A stretch of DNA of 64,000 nucleotides. Source: Elgaria multicarinata webbii. Taxonomy: Eukaryota > Chordata > Lepidosauria > Squamata > Anguidae. Position 1 is the stretch's first letter. Every line of letters begins with the position of its first letter. Shown here piece after piece: positions 1 through 11,823 of the stretch. The translations under genes were made by a program, and so were the position numbers. The stretch spans positions 26,999,501 to 27,063,500 of the forward strand of contig NC_086172.1 in NCBI RefSeq assembly GCF_023053635.1, in the 5' to 3' direction. The notes under the pieces are model-generated. The model was not told where the DNA came from. It saw nothing but the letters and a program-made list of their open reading frames with translations, and made no database searches.

Positions 1-222
1 AAGTAGCCCTTCTCTTCCTCCCCTTAGTCAGATTTCCCAGAATGCTCTGCACTTCAAGAGGGGCACCTTGCCCTACCACCCTGCAACAGGTGCAGCAGGC
101 CCCCCTCACCCCCACTGGACAAAAAACCTGAGAGACCCTTCTCACTTGTCCACTTTTGAGGGCAGTTAAGTGGGCGAGTACCCAAGAGAGGGCCTTTTCC
201 ACAGTGGCTCCACACCTCTGGA

Positions 223-225
<3 letters not shown>
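1..225 (+). mobile_element. L2-type LINE, 3' coding part (left piece)
   Basis: Contains the reverse-transcriptase C-terminal signature region read as AFSTVAPHLWN, shared with other copies in the window. It is cut at about 210-225 by the L1 insertion and resumes near 1190. Confidence 0.65.

Positions 226-267
<42 letters not shown>
226..267. repeat. (GAT)n microsatellite
   Basis: About 13 uninterrupted GAT units at the 3' end of the minus-strand L1; on that strand it reads (ATC)n and could be a mutated tail. Confidence 0.95.
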
Positions 268-269
<2 letters not shown>

Positions 270-1190
270 CTTTTTATTGTGATTTTAACAAAACAAAATA
301 AAGCAAATTGAGAAGAGGAAAGAAAAAAGGAGGAAAAAAGACCAGACATCGCATGCATAAAATAACAATATACCATTAAATACAACTTTCTAAAAAGAAA
401 AAGACAAAAGCAAACAACAACAAAAAGCAGGAAATTATGCATAAGCTTCAAGAAAAGCAGACCAAGGCCTTAGCTAGACCTGAGGTTTATCTGGGGATCA
501 TCCCAGGGTCATCCCTGAGCATCTAAATGACACACAGGGGATCCCAGGAGCAGGCAGGGACAATCCCAGGATAAACCTTAGGTCTAGCTAAGGCCCAAAT
601 GTCCATATATTCATTTATTTGTGAGTAGCACCGATATATCACCCATTCAAATATAAATAGTGTTATTGAGTCCTCAATCGCTTGTATTATGGCAGGTGAG
701 CATTTGTCCTTCCAATGTTGTAATATCAGTTTTTTGGCTGTCAAAAGGGCTTGGAAGATCCATTTGCACTGACCATAAATTAAGTTCCAAGAAACCAGTA
801 AATAGTTTAAGAGGATATGTACATCATTCAATATTAAGGAGTGTTCCAGTACAAAGTTTATCCATATTATGACCCCTTCCCAAAAGAAGGTGACTATTTG
901 GCATTGCCAAAACATATGGATAAAAGAAGTGTTAGGTAATTACATCTCCAACAATTATGCAAATTAGAGAAACTCTTGTTAAAAAGAGATTGTGGAGATT
1001 ATTATTTTTTGCTGAATAAGGCATAGCCTAAGATCCATAGATACTTCAGGTACAGACACTAAAACAATGATCCATTGATTAGGCAAAATGGTGATATCCA
1101 ATTTTCTATTCCATTCCTGTCTCAACCCCTGAGTGTCATTTTTATTTACTGATAACAAGTATTTTTATACATGTGTTGTAGGTTGCTATG
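268..1190 (-). mobile_element. L1 LINE 3' end
   Basis: The minus-strand frame at 610-915 reads WNLIYGQCKWIFQALLTAKK and LILQHWKDKCSPAIIQ, typical of the L1 ORF2 C-terminus. The plus-strand T-rich start at 268 is its 3' end. It is 5'-truncated, holds the foldback element 476-595 and interrupts an L2-type LINE. Confidence 0.75.
476..595. mobile_element. GGCC-ended foldback transposon (120 bp) in L1
   Basis: The ends are GGCCTTAGCTAGACCTGAGG and its near complement, almost a full palindrome. It is flanked by CAA on both sides (473-475 and 596-598), a 3-bp target duplication. Confidence 0.85.
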
Positions 1191-1490
1191 ACCTTTGGAA
1201 TGGGTTGACATCTGGGTCCATCAAGCCTCATCATTGCAAGCTTTTAGGATGGCCTTGAAGACTTACCTGTTTCCTCTGGCCTTTTCCTGAGTATGTTTTT
1301 CATTGGACTGTTCCAGGTTTTGAGCTGCAATTGTGTTTGAGGTTTTACTACTCTCGGGGCCAGATGTATTATTGCTGGTGTTTGTTGATTTTACAATTTG
1401 TTTTGTTGTTTTATCATTGTGTGAGATTTTATTGGTAGAGGGGTTTTGCCCTTAAAGGCGGCCTAGAAATATTTGAAACAAACAAATAAA
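1191..1490 (+). mobile_element. L2-type LINE 3' end (right piece)
   Basis: Continues the 1-225 copy through the FRRQ..KTYLF-like region to the 3' tail near GGCGGCCTAGAAATA followed by AAACAAATAAA. CCTTTGGAATGGG here repeats CCTCTGGAATAGG before the L1, suggesting its target duplication. Confidence 0.6.
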
Positions 1491-2394
1491 TTGGGTATGG
1501 ACAATTCTTCAGCAGCAGGACCATTAAAGGCCACACTTGACTCTGGAATGATTGTTTGAGCAGTCCTCTTATCAGGCGGTTTGAGTTGCCCTGTATCCAG
1601 CCTCTGATACTTGATCCACAAGGAGCTGACCGGGGTCCTGATCTCCTGCAACTGCCTAGATGTCTTCCCTCCTGTGAATTTTGTCAGCCAGAGGGAACTC
1701 CTGCAGGGTCCCAGCATGGAACAGGGGGAATGATCTGGAGAGGGGGCACACAAGCTCACTGCTCATTCCTGAGCCTGTGCAAACCATGGCTTGGAGAATA
1801 AGAAAGGGAATGCATGAGTGCAGACAGAGAACGCTGAAAATGTAACTGTAGTTAGGGGCTTAACTAGTATTTCCTGGCACAAAAGGCTGCTAAGGTTGTC
1901 GTGCGGGGAAAATAGCTGTTTGAAGTCACAGGAATAGTAGGCTCAGAGTAATCAGCTAAGAAAAATGAACCAGTTTAATGTGCTAGTTATGATTGCAAGC
2001 TGTGAGCCAGGATGTCCTTAGCTTAAATCTCATGACAGCACTGAATTCACTGGGGGCTGTTATTGCCTGAACCCTCCACTTGCAATGTGAGAAATCATAA
2101 TCATCGCTGCCACCACCACCACCACCACAGGCATGCAGAACCTGTGGTCCTCCCAATGCTGTTCTAAATAATTGGGAGTCAGGAGCAGTTTCAAACTATT
2201 TATACATCACCAAAAACATATTGCAAATCACTCAAAGATCCACCAGTAGATCCTGAACTATCTTATGCTCACTTCAGATATAAATGGTCTTTCAGGGATT
2301 GCTTACAGCTTAGCGACTCCAAGAGGAAAAGATTCAGGATTAGTTGGAGGCCAAACTAGATGAAAACATTTATATTTGCATATCCCCATTGTCT
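1491..2394. other. No recognised feature
   Basis: Unique-looking sequence. A short CCA/CAC run is near 2110. Small open frames here have no family resemblance. Confidence 0.5.
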
Positions 2395-2507
2395 GAAGGA
2401 ATCCCCATTGTCTGGATTCCTGCAATGAGCAGGGGGTTGGACTCGATGGCCTTATAGGCCCCTTCCAACTCTAGTATTCTGTGATTCTATGATTCTGTGA
2501 TTCTATG
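2395..2507 (+). mobile_element. CR1 LINE 3' end
   Basis: The phrase GGACTCGATGGCCTTATAGG is followed by CCCCTTCCAACTCTAG and repeats of ATTCTGTG and ATTCTATG, the 3' octamer repeats typical of CR1. Confidence 0.85.
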
Positions 2508-2679
2508 TCTCTTCTCCCCAGTCCCCTAAGGAATGTTGTAACTGAGCATCAACAAAAATGGGATCCACTTTTGGGGGAGAGAGCTTTGGACCATCTTTAG
2601 GAAGCAATTCCTCTCCCGAAACCTAATTGGGAGGTAGATTCTGTTGGACTGTTAAAATTGTGAGCTCAAGCTGTATAAG

Positions 2680-3190
2680 GCTCTCAACTAAAATGATCAA
2701 GAAGTTGGAGCAACCCCTGTATGAGGAAAGGTTACAACAGTTGGGACTGTTTAGCTTAGAAAAAAGGTGTGTAAGGGGGAGACATCATGCCTGGTGTGGC
2801 CAGGGAGATATTTTTCTCCCTCTTTCATAATACTACAACCTACGGTCATCTCATGAAGCTGATTGATGGGAGATTCAGGACAGATGAAAGGAAGTACTTT
2901 TCTACATATAGTTAAACTATGGAATTTGCTGCCACAAGGCATAGCGATGGCCACTAATTTGGATGGCTTTAAAAGGGGATAAGACAGAGTCATGGAGAAT
3001 AAGGCTATTGATGGCTACTGGTCCTGATTGCTATATGTTACCTTCAATATCAGAGGCAGTATGCCTACATACCCCAGTTGCTGAGGGACATGGGTGGGAA
3101 GGTGCTGTTGCACTCATGTCTTGCTTGAGTGCTAGACTAGATGGACTCTTGGGATGAGCCAGCAGGGCTCTTCTTATGTTCTTATGTATA
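2680..3190 (+). mobile_element. CR1-type LINE 3' part, TTCTTATG-ended subfamily
   Basis: Runs from a CR1 reverse-transcriptase C-terminal region to the ending CTAGATGGACTCTTGGGA and TTCTTATGTTCTTATG. The same subfamily occurs at 39415-40265 and 51400-51560. Confidence 0.75.
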
Positions 3191-3611
3191 CATATGTAAA
3201 TAAACCATATATTACAAAAATGACATAAGGTTTCAGTTACATCATTGCAAAGAAACCAAACCCCAGGTAAAACACTTACACTGCTGGAGTTCTCACTGCT
3301 CGGGGTAAAAAGCCGTAACAGTATTATTATACATGGGATGGACATAAGGAGGTCATCGTTCAGAGCAATTATACATAAAGGTTAAAGTTGGTTGAAAACA
3401 GGAAGTAACATAGGTTGAAGGGAAGCTGAACCAGCAGATAGGCTCCACATCTTGTGTGCATAGATTTTGTGATGTGGCTTTAAGGTAGCTTGAAAGCCCA
3501 GAAGCAGCAAAGAACAACATAAGGATCTTCTGTGGTAACCGTGGCAACCTCAAATACTGAATGATGTGGAGCAACTGTTTAGCCTTCACTGAGGTTCTAG
3601 AATGGAGTGTC
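3191..3611. other. No recognised feature
   Basis: No repeat or gene recognised between two CR1 copies. Confidence 0.4.
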
Positions 3612-4565
3612 TAATGATTCAGATAAATTGGAACAAGTTCAGCAAAGGGCAACAAAGATTATCAGGGGACTAGAGTTGAAAGCCAACGAGGAAAGATCGA
3701 AGGAACTGACTATGTTTGGCTTTGAGAAGAGAAGACTGAGGCCTTAGCTAGACCTACCTGTTATCCTGTGATGGAGGAGGGAAAATCTCGCGTTGTGTTT
3801 AATTTGAGATCCCTCCTCTGTTTACATGTCACATGCGATGACCCCAGAAGGAGAGGTGTCATGCCCGCCATTTTTTTTAAAGGGGCAGCAGTGCATGAAC
3901 GCTCGTGCGCAAAACGTAAGTGTTTTTTTAAATTTAAATTACTTTCCCCATTCCCCCCACCCTGCCCCCAATGGGCGCAGCACTCCTGAGGAGCGCTGTG
4001 CCCCATGCACGGCTCACGGCTCCTTGCGAGGAATCGTGCGGAGCTGGGTCAACCACACGTTCCGCGGTCTCGGGCTCAGCCCGCGATCGCAGCAAAAAAC
4101 GGGGCCAAAGGCAATGACAAGATCCTGGGGCAAGGGAGGGATCATCCCTCCCTGATCCTGGGATCCCCTGTGCATCATGTGGATGTGCAGGGACAATCCC
4201 GGGGTTCGCCCTGGGATAAAGCCCCGTCTAGCTATGGCCTGAGTGGGATATGATAGTGCTTTTCAAGTACCTAAAGGAGAGAGCCACAACCTGTTATCTA
4301 TCTTCCAAGACCGGCGGACACGATACATCGGGCTTAAGTTACAGGAAGGCAGATTTTGGTCGAACATCAGGAAAAATATCCTAACAGAGCAGTCAGACAA
4401 CAGAACCACACTGCTTAGGGAAGTGGCAGGTCTCCATTGCTGGTGGTATTTAAGCAGAGACTAGGCTGCCATCTGTCAGGGATGCGTTAAACTGGATTCT
4501 TGCACTGAGCAGCGGGTTGGACTCCATCTAAATGGCCCTTTGCGACTCTACGACTTTATGATTCC
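3612..4565 (+). mobile_element. CR1 LINE 3' part, split by a GGCC-ended transposon
   Basis: The left piece 3612-3739 and right piece 4240-4565 join in CR1 order; the right piece ends with GGGTTGGACTCCATCTAAAT and ACTTTATGATTC. The insert lies at 3740-4239. Confidence 0.85.
3740..4239. mobile_element. GGCC-ended DNA transposon, 500 bp form
   Basis: The ends are GGCCTTAGCTAGACC and GTCTAGCTATGGCC. TGA at 3737-3739 and 4240-4242 is the target duplication, checked by CR1 continuity across it. The interior is GC-rich without a transposase frame. Confidence 0.87.
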
Positions 4566-7061
4566 ATCTGTGCATGTGGGCTGATCCTCCTGCAGACATC
4601 CATGTCTGATCTATGGATACCATGTGAAGTCTTTTGCAGGAGCCCCCGGAGTGTTGATAAGATTCAGAATAGCGTAACCAGTTCCATGCATTGTTACGTT
4701 GCCCCCACATTGTGCCTCAAGATGAATTCAAAGAAAATGGGAGGGGGGTTCTTTCTGAGCTAAAAAGATCTGTGGGATTTCAAGGGAAATAAACAAAGGG
4801 TTTCAACAAGAGAAAGAACATTTCTGTATGTTTTGCACATCTAGAATTTGAAAGTATCTGGATCACTGTGGCATGAGCATATGTATATTTATATTCCAAC
4901 CTGGCTGGGGGATGCTGGACCGTTTCTTCGTTGCTTGGAAGCTAATGAATTTTAGCCGGGGCATAAGAAAGAATTTCCCTATCTGTTAGCTGGAAGTTAC
5001 TTAGGGAGTACTCTCTTCTGTCAACACCCCCACGGCTCTTGACGGCATGTGGCGACTTGGAAGAGTATACATCTGAGGAAGTCTGAAATGAAATGACAAA
5101 ACAGGAAAAGATAACCGGAATTCTGTTATCATTAATAATACACAGTATATCAATAATAGTTAGTCTGTTGTTATATTTTATTGTCAAGGTATCATAAGAA
5201 GCAACTATTTGCCTTATGTTTGGTCATCTTTATAATTTTGTATGTTTGAAATGTTCTATTTGCTATAACTATATAAAATAGAAGTCATTATTTTGACTCT
5301 GTATACCAACACTGTCTGACTGTATTGTTAAAATCGTTACGCAGTTGTGTGCCTGTTGGCATTCCTGATATTTGATATGCTATCTTTAGGCAAGGCGGCA
5401 GGGAGGATTTGGAAACAAGGAAGGAGTTGTTTATCCGTTGTTGTTGTTATTGTGGCTATGGGTTATGTGTATTTTATGGAATCAAATAACCCCCAGTGGT
5501 TAAAGAGGATCCTTTTTATAAATGATGAAACAATAAGCTTGGAAAGAAATGTTAATAATTGCTTGCACATGTCACTATAGGAAAAATACTATTTCAGCAC
5601 AGCTGTCCTTGGGGAAAAATGTTTCTTAAAAAGGACTGTGTGCTTGGAGTCATAACTTCAGACATTATTCCTCAGAGCTTGAAGTAAGGCCAGTATCTTA
5701 TGAGCATGGGATGTTATTCTGAAGATGTATCTTCAACGAAAGTGAGAAGCTTCCGTCCATCTCCAACTGTATCAGAAGGAGCCTCCCATCCACCTGAACT
5801 GTGTCTCAGCCAAGGAGTTTTGCCATCTTCATTACATTGAGTTAGCTGAGTGTGTTGCGAGTTTGTGATGGATCAACTGGATACCAGGATCTCTGTGTCT
5901 GTCAGTGCGACGTTGCCCATAAAGGGTCTTATAACAACTTGCTTTGCTGTAAGTCTAATCACTAATCTAATAATCAGATTTACTTTGTATCCTTTGCTGA
6001 CAGCGCCTTAATACCTTGCCTGAGAGCCTGAGGATGAGAGTGGAGTGGGTGGGGAATCTTTTTCGCACTGTGTTTCAGTTTTGCTCCCAAAGCTACTGGT
6101 AGATTGTATTTACATTCCTGGCCTTGTTATATATAAGCCCTGGGAACACAAGCAGGAGCCTCATTTTTAGCACACACGCGTTGACGGAGATTGGAGTCGC
6201 CGCTATCTGTACTTTTTGATCTTGCATCATACGTTGCGACTGGGTTCGGATGATGCAATAAGTCAACGGTTGATTAAATAGTCCACTGTTCACAATTGTG
6301 CCATCTGTAAGGGAAAAACCATGCCACGGTTGGTTATATCCCAGAAATAACCAATGCAAATAACCAATGCTGCATGTGTTCCCAGGGATGTGCTCATGCC
6401 TTTCCCCCTTCCCTGCCACAGAGGGAAAGTGGTGATGACCAGGGATAGGGTGGGGGGATGCTAGGAACTTCTGCTGCTGGTTGAGAGTGGCAGGAACTCC
6501 TAGTGTCCCCCATCACCAGCCACCACCACTTTGCTGCAAAGGCTATGCCGTGGGTGGGGGAGATGTCAGATGAGATCCTGCAGATCATATTGGAGGTATT
6601 TTCTAAGAAATTAAAAGATAGTCCTGATATAGGAAGGTCCCATGTTCAGATTACCTTATGAAGTGACATTAAGAAAATTTCCAGTAAATTTTACAGGAAC
6701 ATTTCCCTGGTTTCATTATTGTCACCTTTGTGCTTGTAGCTTACTTGCAACGTATAGTGAGAGTGACGAGCACCTCAGATACTGAAATTTCAAAGTGTCA
6801 TCATGCAGAGTTGACTGATGAAGTATCGAAACAATTAATATAATTGTTTACAAGCTCCGGTGGCTCTTGGCATTTTGGGTGCTACCAGACAAGATAGAAT
6901 TGGATTTTTGAAGAGATGTGCAAAAATTTCATGCCACTTGCACTAATGGCCATTAGTGCTAATTCATACATATGCTAATTCACGTGTTCTAATTCACACT
7001 TTTGATAATGGACATTAGTGCTATTTCACATTGACGCAAGTGCACATTAGCGCAAAAGCCC
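4566..7061. other. No recognised gene; possible foldback traces
   Basis: Mostly AT-rich unique sequence. Near 6230-6400 it resembles the CAACCC-type palindromic repeat seen at 9095. Near 6935-7020 are several ATTAGTGC/AATTCA reiterations. Confidence 0.45.
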
Positions 7062-7605
7062 TCAAAGGTAAAGGTGGCTCTACAAAATTAAATTATATAC
7101 AATTAAAACATATAAACAGAAATACACAAAAGTTTAAAATACAATTAAACCATCTATAGCATTAAAATGCTTAAAAGGTTAAAAAGCAAATGACAAATTA
7201 AAAAATCCAGTGTATTAACAAAGGTTCAGACTATTCCCAAAGGCCTGCCGGAACAAGAAAGTTTTGCCTGCCTCCGGAAGTATAGCAAGGAGGGAGCCAG
7301 TCTAACCTTCAGTCTAACCTCCAGAGCCTTGGAGCAGCCACCGAGAAGGTCCTCTTCTGCATTCCCACCAAGCATGCCTGTGATGGTGGTGGAACTGAGA
7401 GAAGGTCCTCCCCTGAAGATCTCAGGACACTGGTAGGCTCTTAAGGGAGGATACGGTCTTTTAGATAACCTGGACCCGAGTCATATAGAGCTTTAGAGGT
7501 CATAACCAGCACTTTGAATTGTGCCCAGAAACAGACCAGAAGACAGTGGAGCTGTTGCAACAGGGGAGTTGTATGCTCCCTGAAACCAGCCCCAATCAAC
7601 AGTCA
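7062..7605 (-). mobile_element. L2-type LINE 3' end
   Basis: Minus-strand copy matching 13770-14400, with the same GGGAGCCAGTCTA and CCGAGAAGG blocks, ending in an AT-rich tail near 7075. Confidence 0.75.
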
Positions 7606-7631
7606 ACAACAACAACAACAATAATAATATC
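7606..7631. repeat. (CAA)n(TAA)n microsatellite
   Basis: About four CAA then three TAA units, next to the L2 copy. Confidence 0.8.
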
Positions 7632-8094
7632 AGTCCACAAGTCTGGAGAATCTGTACAACTTGGGAAAAGCCAGTCTGCTGTAGAATCATTGAATATAGT
7701 CTTTTGAATTCATTGAGGATTTCTCCAACAACCCTGGCAAACAAATATAGGGTCGGGTATAAAAGGAAATGCCTAAATATCCATTTGAATAACTTATGTT
7801 TCTGCAAAGTAGCTCATTTTAAAATGACAAAATTTGAATGATGCCTTGCTTTTTCGTTAGGCACACAAAGCAGGAAATGCCCCCAAGATCCTGATAGACA
7901 TTTGGATGTACCAATCGTCAAAGCCCTAAAGCCCTGCAAATCCCATTGAACAGGTAGGGGCTTCTGCTGACTTAGCCAGCTGAAGATCAAAGATTTAATC
8001 AATGAGCACTTTTTTAGACTGGGTGTTAGCAAGCATTTGGGACCCTGCGTCTCTAATCTTAATCAGCAGTCAAGACAGCAAGGAAATGGTATAG

Positions 8095-8172
8095 GAACTG
8101 TGAATCGCCCAGAGAGCTCCGGCTATTGGGCGGTATAGAAATGTAATAAATAATAATAAAATAAATAAAAAA
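8095..8172 (+). mobile_element. L2-type LINE 3' tail
   Basis: The phrase CGCCCAGAGAGCTCCGGC then TATTGGGCGGTATAGAAATG and (AATA)n is the standard 3' end of this LINE family in the window. Confidence 0.8.
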
Positions 8173-8692
8173 TAGAAACAGCCAGCTTAATAAATCTCAA
8201 AATGATCCATTAGGGTTATGACACATTGCAAATTATGTTGGAATCAATCACAGCAAGTCATGCTAACAGCCTCAGACACTACTTGGAACGGATGCAATAT
8301 CAATACAGATATAAACAATGGGGAATGCAAGAGTCCAGGTTTTTTTTTTTAGTCTGCAGTTTAAGACTGGATGTATATGCGTGTGCTTGAGAGGCTTTGC
8401 AAGTGTAGCATAGCCCTTTCACCTTGATGATAGCTTAAGCAAAGCATTCAAGGACAGAGAGACGATGGAAAAATGATTACAGTGGGTGTTGCATGCAAAG
8501 AAAACAGAAGCGAATTGCTGAAACAGATACACTTTTGTGAATGATGGCCCTTTCAAAAAAGGGACGATATTGGTATTTGATCTTAAATTCCTGCACAAAT
8601 ACTTTCACAAACCGCAAGAGAGCGAAGGAAAAAGCCGCAGTGCAACTACTGCAGATCCTATTCTGTGGTAGGAGTGAGTGGAGAATAGAAAG

Positions 8693-8775
8693 GCCACCTA
8701 GGCAGCAATCCTGCCTGGGAGTAAGGTCCATTGAACTCAGTGGGATTTAGTTCTGAGTAGACATGCATAGGGTTG
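8693..8775. repeat. Short palindromic dispersed repeat
   Basis: Contains GTCCATTGAACTCAGTGGGA and GAGTAGACATGCATAGG. Related copies are near 24150, 26907, 28654, 31448, 51295, 60650 and 63000. Probably a non-autonomous DNA element of squamates. Confidence 0.65.
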
Positions 8776-9094
8776 TGTTGTTAAGCGTGTTGGAGCAGAT
8801 CCCAGAGACCTGCAAGCAAAAATGATTGTTTTAGCAGTGAAGGAAGAGGCTGTAGGAGGAACACTACTCCTAAATTCTTTATCTAATGCAGTTACTATTA
8901 GAAGGATGGCTTATTTGGAAATCTAAGTTGGTGTGTGGTTAGATTGGAGGAAACAATGGAATCTGGTGTAATATATTTTGCAAATGTAAGATTATTAATT
9001 TCTGCTGCCTCTGGACACATCTACACATTTGTCTTTTTGATTTCTGGAAGCAGAACAGTTCTTTGATTAGAGCCCATGGACCCAATTCACATGT

Positions 9095-9320
9095 TATGGC
9101 AAATCATTAATTAAACCCATGATTCCTGGGTTAAACAACCCACAGTTAACCTATGATTAGTTCTGAGTTTAACTGTGGGTTGTTTAACCACAAATAAACC
9201 ACAGTGTCTGGGTTTGCATGTCACAAAGCAACCTCTGAATGGGGTTGATTGTGCAAAGTGGCAGCAGCACACACCAGGCAGGTGACCTAGCAAATTGTGG
9301 GGTAATTAATCCAAGATTTA
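9095..9320. repeat. CAACCC-type foldback repeat
   Basis: A perfect 21-bp inverted repeat at 9129-9149 and 9169-9189 (arm GGTTAAACAACCCACAG...), inside a wider imperfect palindrome. Relatives are near 27140-27500, 35482-35620 and 54535-54757. Confidence 0.7.
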
Positions 9321-9339
9321 ATTAACCATACGTACCTGC

Positions 9340-9750
9340 CTGGACCCTAAGATCACCCTCGGGGGTCCTTCTCTGTGAGCCCCTGACAAAGAAGTGAGGC
9401 AGGTGGCTACCTGGAGCAGGGCCTTTTCTCCTGTGGCACCCCCGCTGCAGAATGAGCTCTCTAGAGCTTCGCTTGGCACCTACATTGTACTCTTTCTGGC
9501 ACCAGGTGAAGACCTTTATATTTTCCCAGTATTTTAGCAGTTTACTATCCTAGTCTTTTAACTCTGCTGTTTTAAATTTGCATTTTAAATTTGCATTTTA
9601 AATCTCTGCACTACTGCTTGGCTTTTTTTCTGGTTGTACTTTTTAACTGTGGTTTTAAGCTTTCATAGTACAATTTATGCTGTACTTATGGTTTTAATTT
9701 TTGTGAACCACCCAGGGAACTTCTGTTATTGAGCAATATAGAAACGACAG
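9340..9750 (+). mobile_element. L2-type LINE 3' end
   Basis: Shows the GGGCCTTTTCTCCTGTGGC and CACCAGGTGAAGACCTTTAT blocks and the tail CCACCCAGGGAACTTCTG. Confidence 0.7.
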
Positions 9751-9764
9751 GGACATTTCTTCAT

Positions 9765-10000
9765 TATTACTATTTCATTTATCTCCCTCCTTTTTTCCTC
9801 TTGCAAGGAACCCAAGGTGGCTTACACCCGCCTCCTCCTCTCCATTTTATCCTTGCAACAACTACCTTACAAGGTAGGTTCAGCTGAGAGTCAGTGACTG
9901 GCTAAAAATACCCAGTCAGCTTCATGGTCAAGTGGGGATTAGAATCTGGGCCTCCCGATTCCCAGTTCAACACTCTAACCACTACACCACAGTGGCTCTC
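9765..10000 (-). mobile_element. MIR-type (CORE) SINE
   Basis: On the minus strand a tRNA-like head with GTGGTGTAGTGGTTAGAGTG is followed by a CORE-like body and a tail reading GCCACCTTGGGTTCC. The window has a weaker second copy near 16540-16740. Confidence 0.7.
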
Positions 10001-10340
10001 AACACAGATGACACCCTGTAAATTAACAGCAATGACGTTAACAGCCACAATAAGAAGTGAGACCTGCAACAAAACGTTGGAGCATGGAGTGCGGCTGTTC
10101 AGGATTCCAGTCACTATGTTCATCTCCCCCCCCCCCCCCCCGGAGGGTGGGGTTCATTTTTTTACCTAGCACTCAGCCAACTATTCTGTGGCCATTGTGC
10201 ATGCTCAGTCCTTATTGGGATGTTTTGGGGATTCCCTAGTTACATTCTTCTTTTAAAAAAACAACAGCAGGACTTCTACCAAGCTTGGGATTATCCCATC
10301 TTTCCTCTTGTTCTCAGCCTAGAAATTCTGCAATAGCATT

Positions 10341-10347
<7 letters not shown>

Positions 10348-10376
<29 letters not shown>
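10348..10376. repeat. (TC)n microsatellite
   Basis: Fourteen or so TC units directly before the foldback element at 10377. Confidence 0.9.
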
Positions 10377-10381
<5 letters not shown>

Positions 10382-10798
10382 TCTAGACGGGACGATATCC
10401 CGGGGATCATCCCGGGATCTTCCCTGTGCATCCATATGACGCACAGGGGATCCCAGGAGCAGGTAGAGAAGTTCCTTGCATTTCCCTGGGATATGGCCCT
10501 ACACTTTTGTTCCGTTTTTCCCAGCGGTCCTGGGATAATCGTGGGGAACCCGAGGAGTCTGGAACTGGGCATGGAGCTCCATGCCCATCAGAGGTGAGGT
10601 GGGGGGAGTGGGAGTTTTTGTTTTTTTTAAATCCCCTTTTCGCTGGAGTGCTCCTGCATTCATTTTCAATAAAAATAATGGCGGGTGCAACATCCTCTTC
10701 CTCCCGGGACGTTGCACGTCATGTGTAGACTGAGGGGGAGGATCTTGCGATCAGTATATTGCGAGACCCTCCCCCTCCACCCCCTAGTCTACACATGC
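10377..10798. mobile_element. Foldback DNA element with GCATGT-type ends
   Basis: The left end GCATGTCTAGAC and right end GTCTACACATGC are inverted. The first 100 bp share CACAGGGGATCCCAGGAGCAG-like sequence with the GGCC-ended family. A second stem (about 10720-10790) lies at the right side. Confidence 0.6.
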
Positions 10799-11823
10799 CC
10801 CCCCTCTCTCGCACCCACACCCTGCCCATATCGCCTGGTGGACTGGAGGCTCCAGTCTGTTGATTATGTGGAATCCAAATCTGAAACCTTTTAGGTACAT
10901 TGTTAAGTGTGCAGTCCTTTACTCATAGGGAAATATGGAGTGTAGATGGGGTTCAGGTTCAGCATCCTTGGATGGCTCCTTTAGAGTTCTGTCTGGTTCT
11001 GACCAAAACCCAGAATGGATTCACAGCCTCACCAAAATCGGAGCCACCAGCCTCCACTGACTGTGCCCTTTTAACCACTTGGCTACAGTGTATTTATTCC
11101 CCTTCTGCACGTTTGGCAATAGATAAAGTAGTCTAATGGGGAAAGAGTACAACAGGGATCCAATGGGTCATAAAATAAAATAAAAAAACCAAAAACCAAA
11201 TCTGAACCTGCCTAATGGGAAAACGTCGCCTTTGCCCTTGGCATTTAGGCTCTGGGGCCTCTCTCCGATTTATCAGCCCAAACCTTGAAAGCGCCATTTG
11301 CTAGTGGAAAGGGTGTTTTGCAGAGCACAACGTAATGTGGCAGAAAAATCCCATTAAAAACCCGACACCTATTTTTCCCTGGCTGCTAGTTCTTGTCAGC
11401 TCCCTCCAGGCAAACGCTGTGCTGCAGTCGAAATGTCAGCTTATCTCAGCGCTGTGACCCCAGAGCTTGAGTGGCCGTAGGGCTCCTTCAGGGAGACAAT
11501 TGCACGGATTCATCGGCCGGCACAACCTCGCCCTGACAGCAGCTTTAACACAAAACAGCCCCATCTGGGAAGTGTAAATACGGTTGCCAACTCCTGGCCC
11601 CAAACGGGCTCTGGTGCATCTTTGAGCTCCGGTGCTGGAGGGGATTGCATTAGGCGTCGTATCCCGCGTTAATAGGAGAAAGCCTCTCAGGTCCCAGTTT
11701 CATTCAGCCAACGGTGACGTTTATTATCGGAAGAAGGTCCTCTGTTCCAAGCCACATGCTAGAACCCTGACATGTTTCAAAGCTTCCCTACTGAGACCTA
11801 TTTTGCCGTTGCCACTGCTGTGG
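10799..11823. other. No recognised feature
   Basis: No repeat or gene recognised. Fairly balanced composition. Confidence 0.4.

Noticed and set aside
9960-10000. tRNA gene suggested by the A-box-like GTGGTGTAGTGGTTAGAG
   Set aside because: It is the head of a MIR-type SINE; no full cloverleaf or CCA-adjacent acceptor stem.
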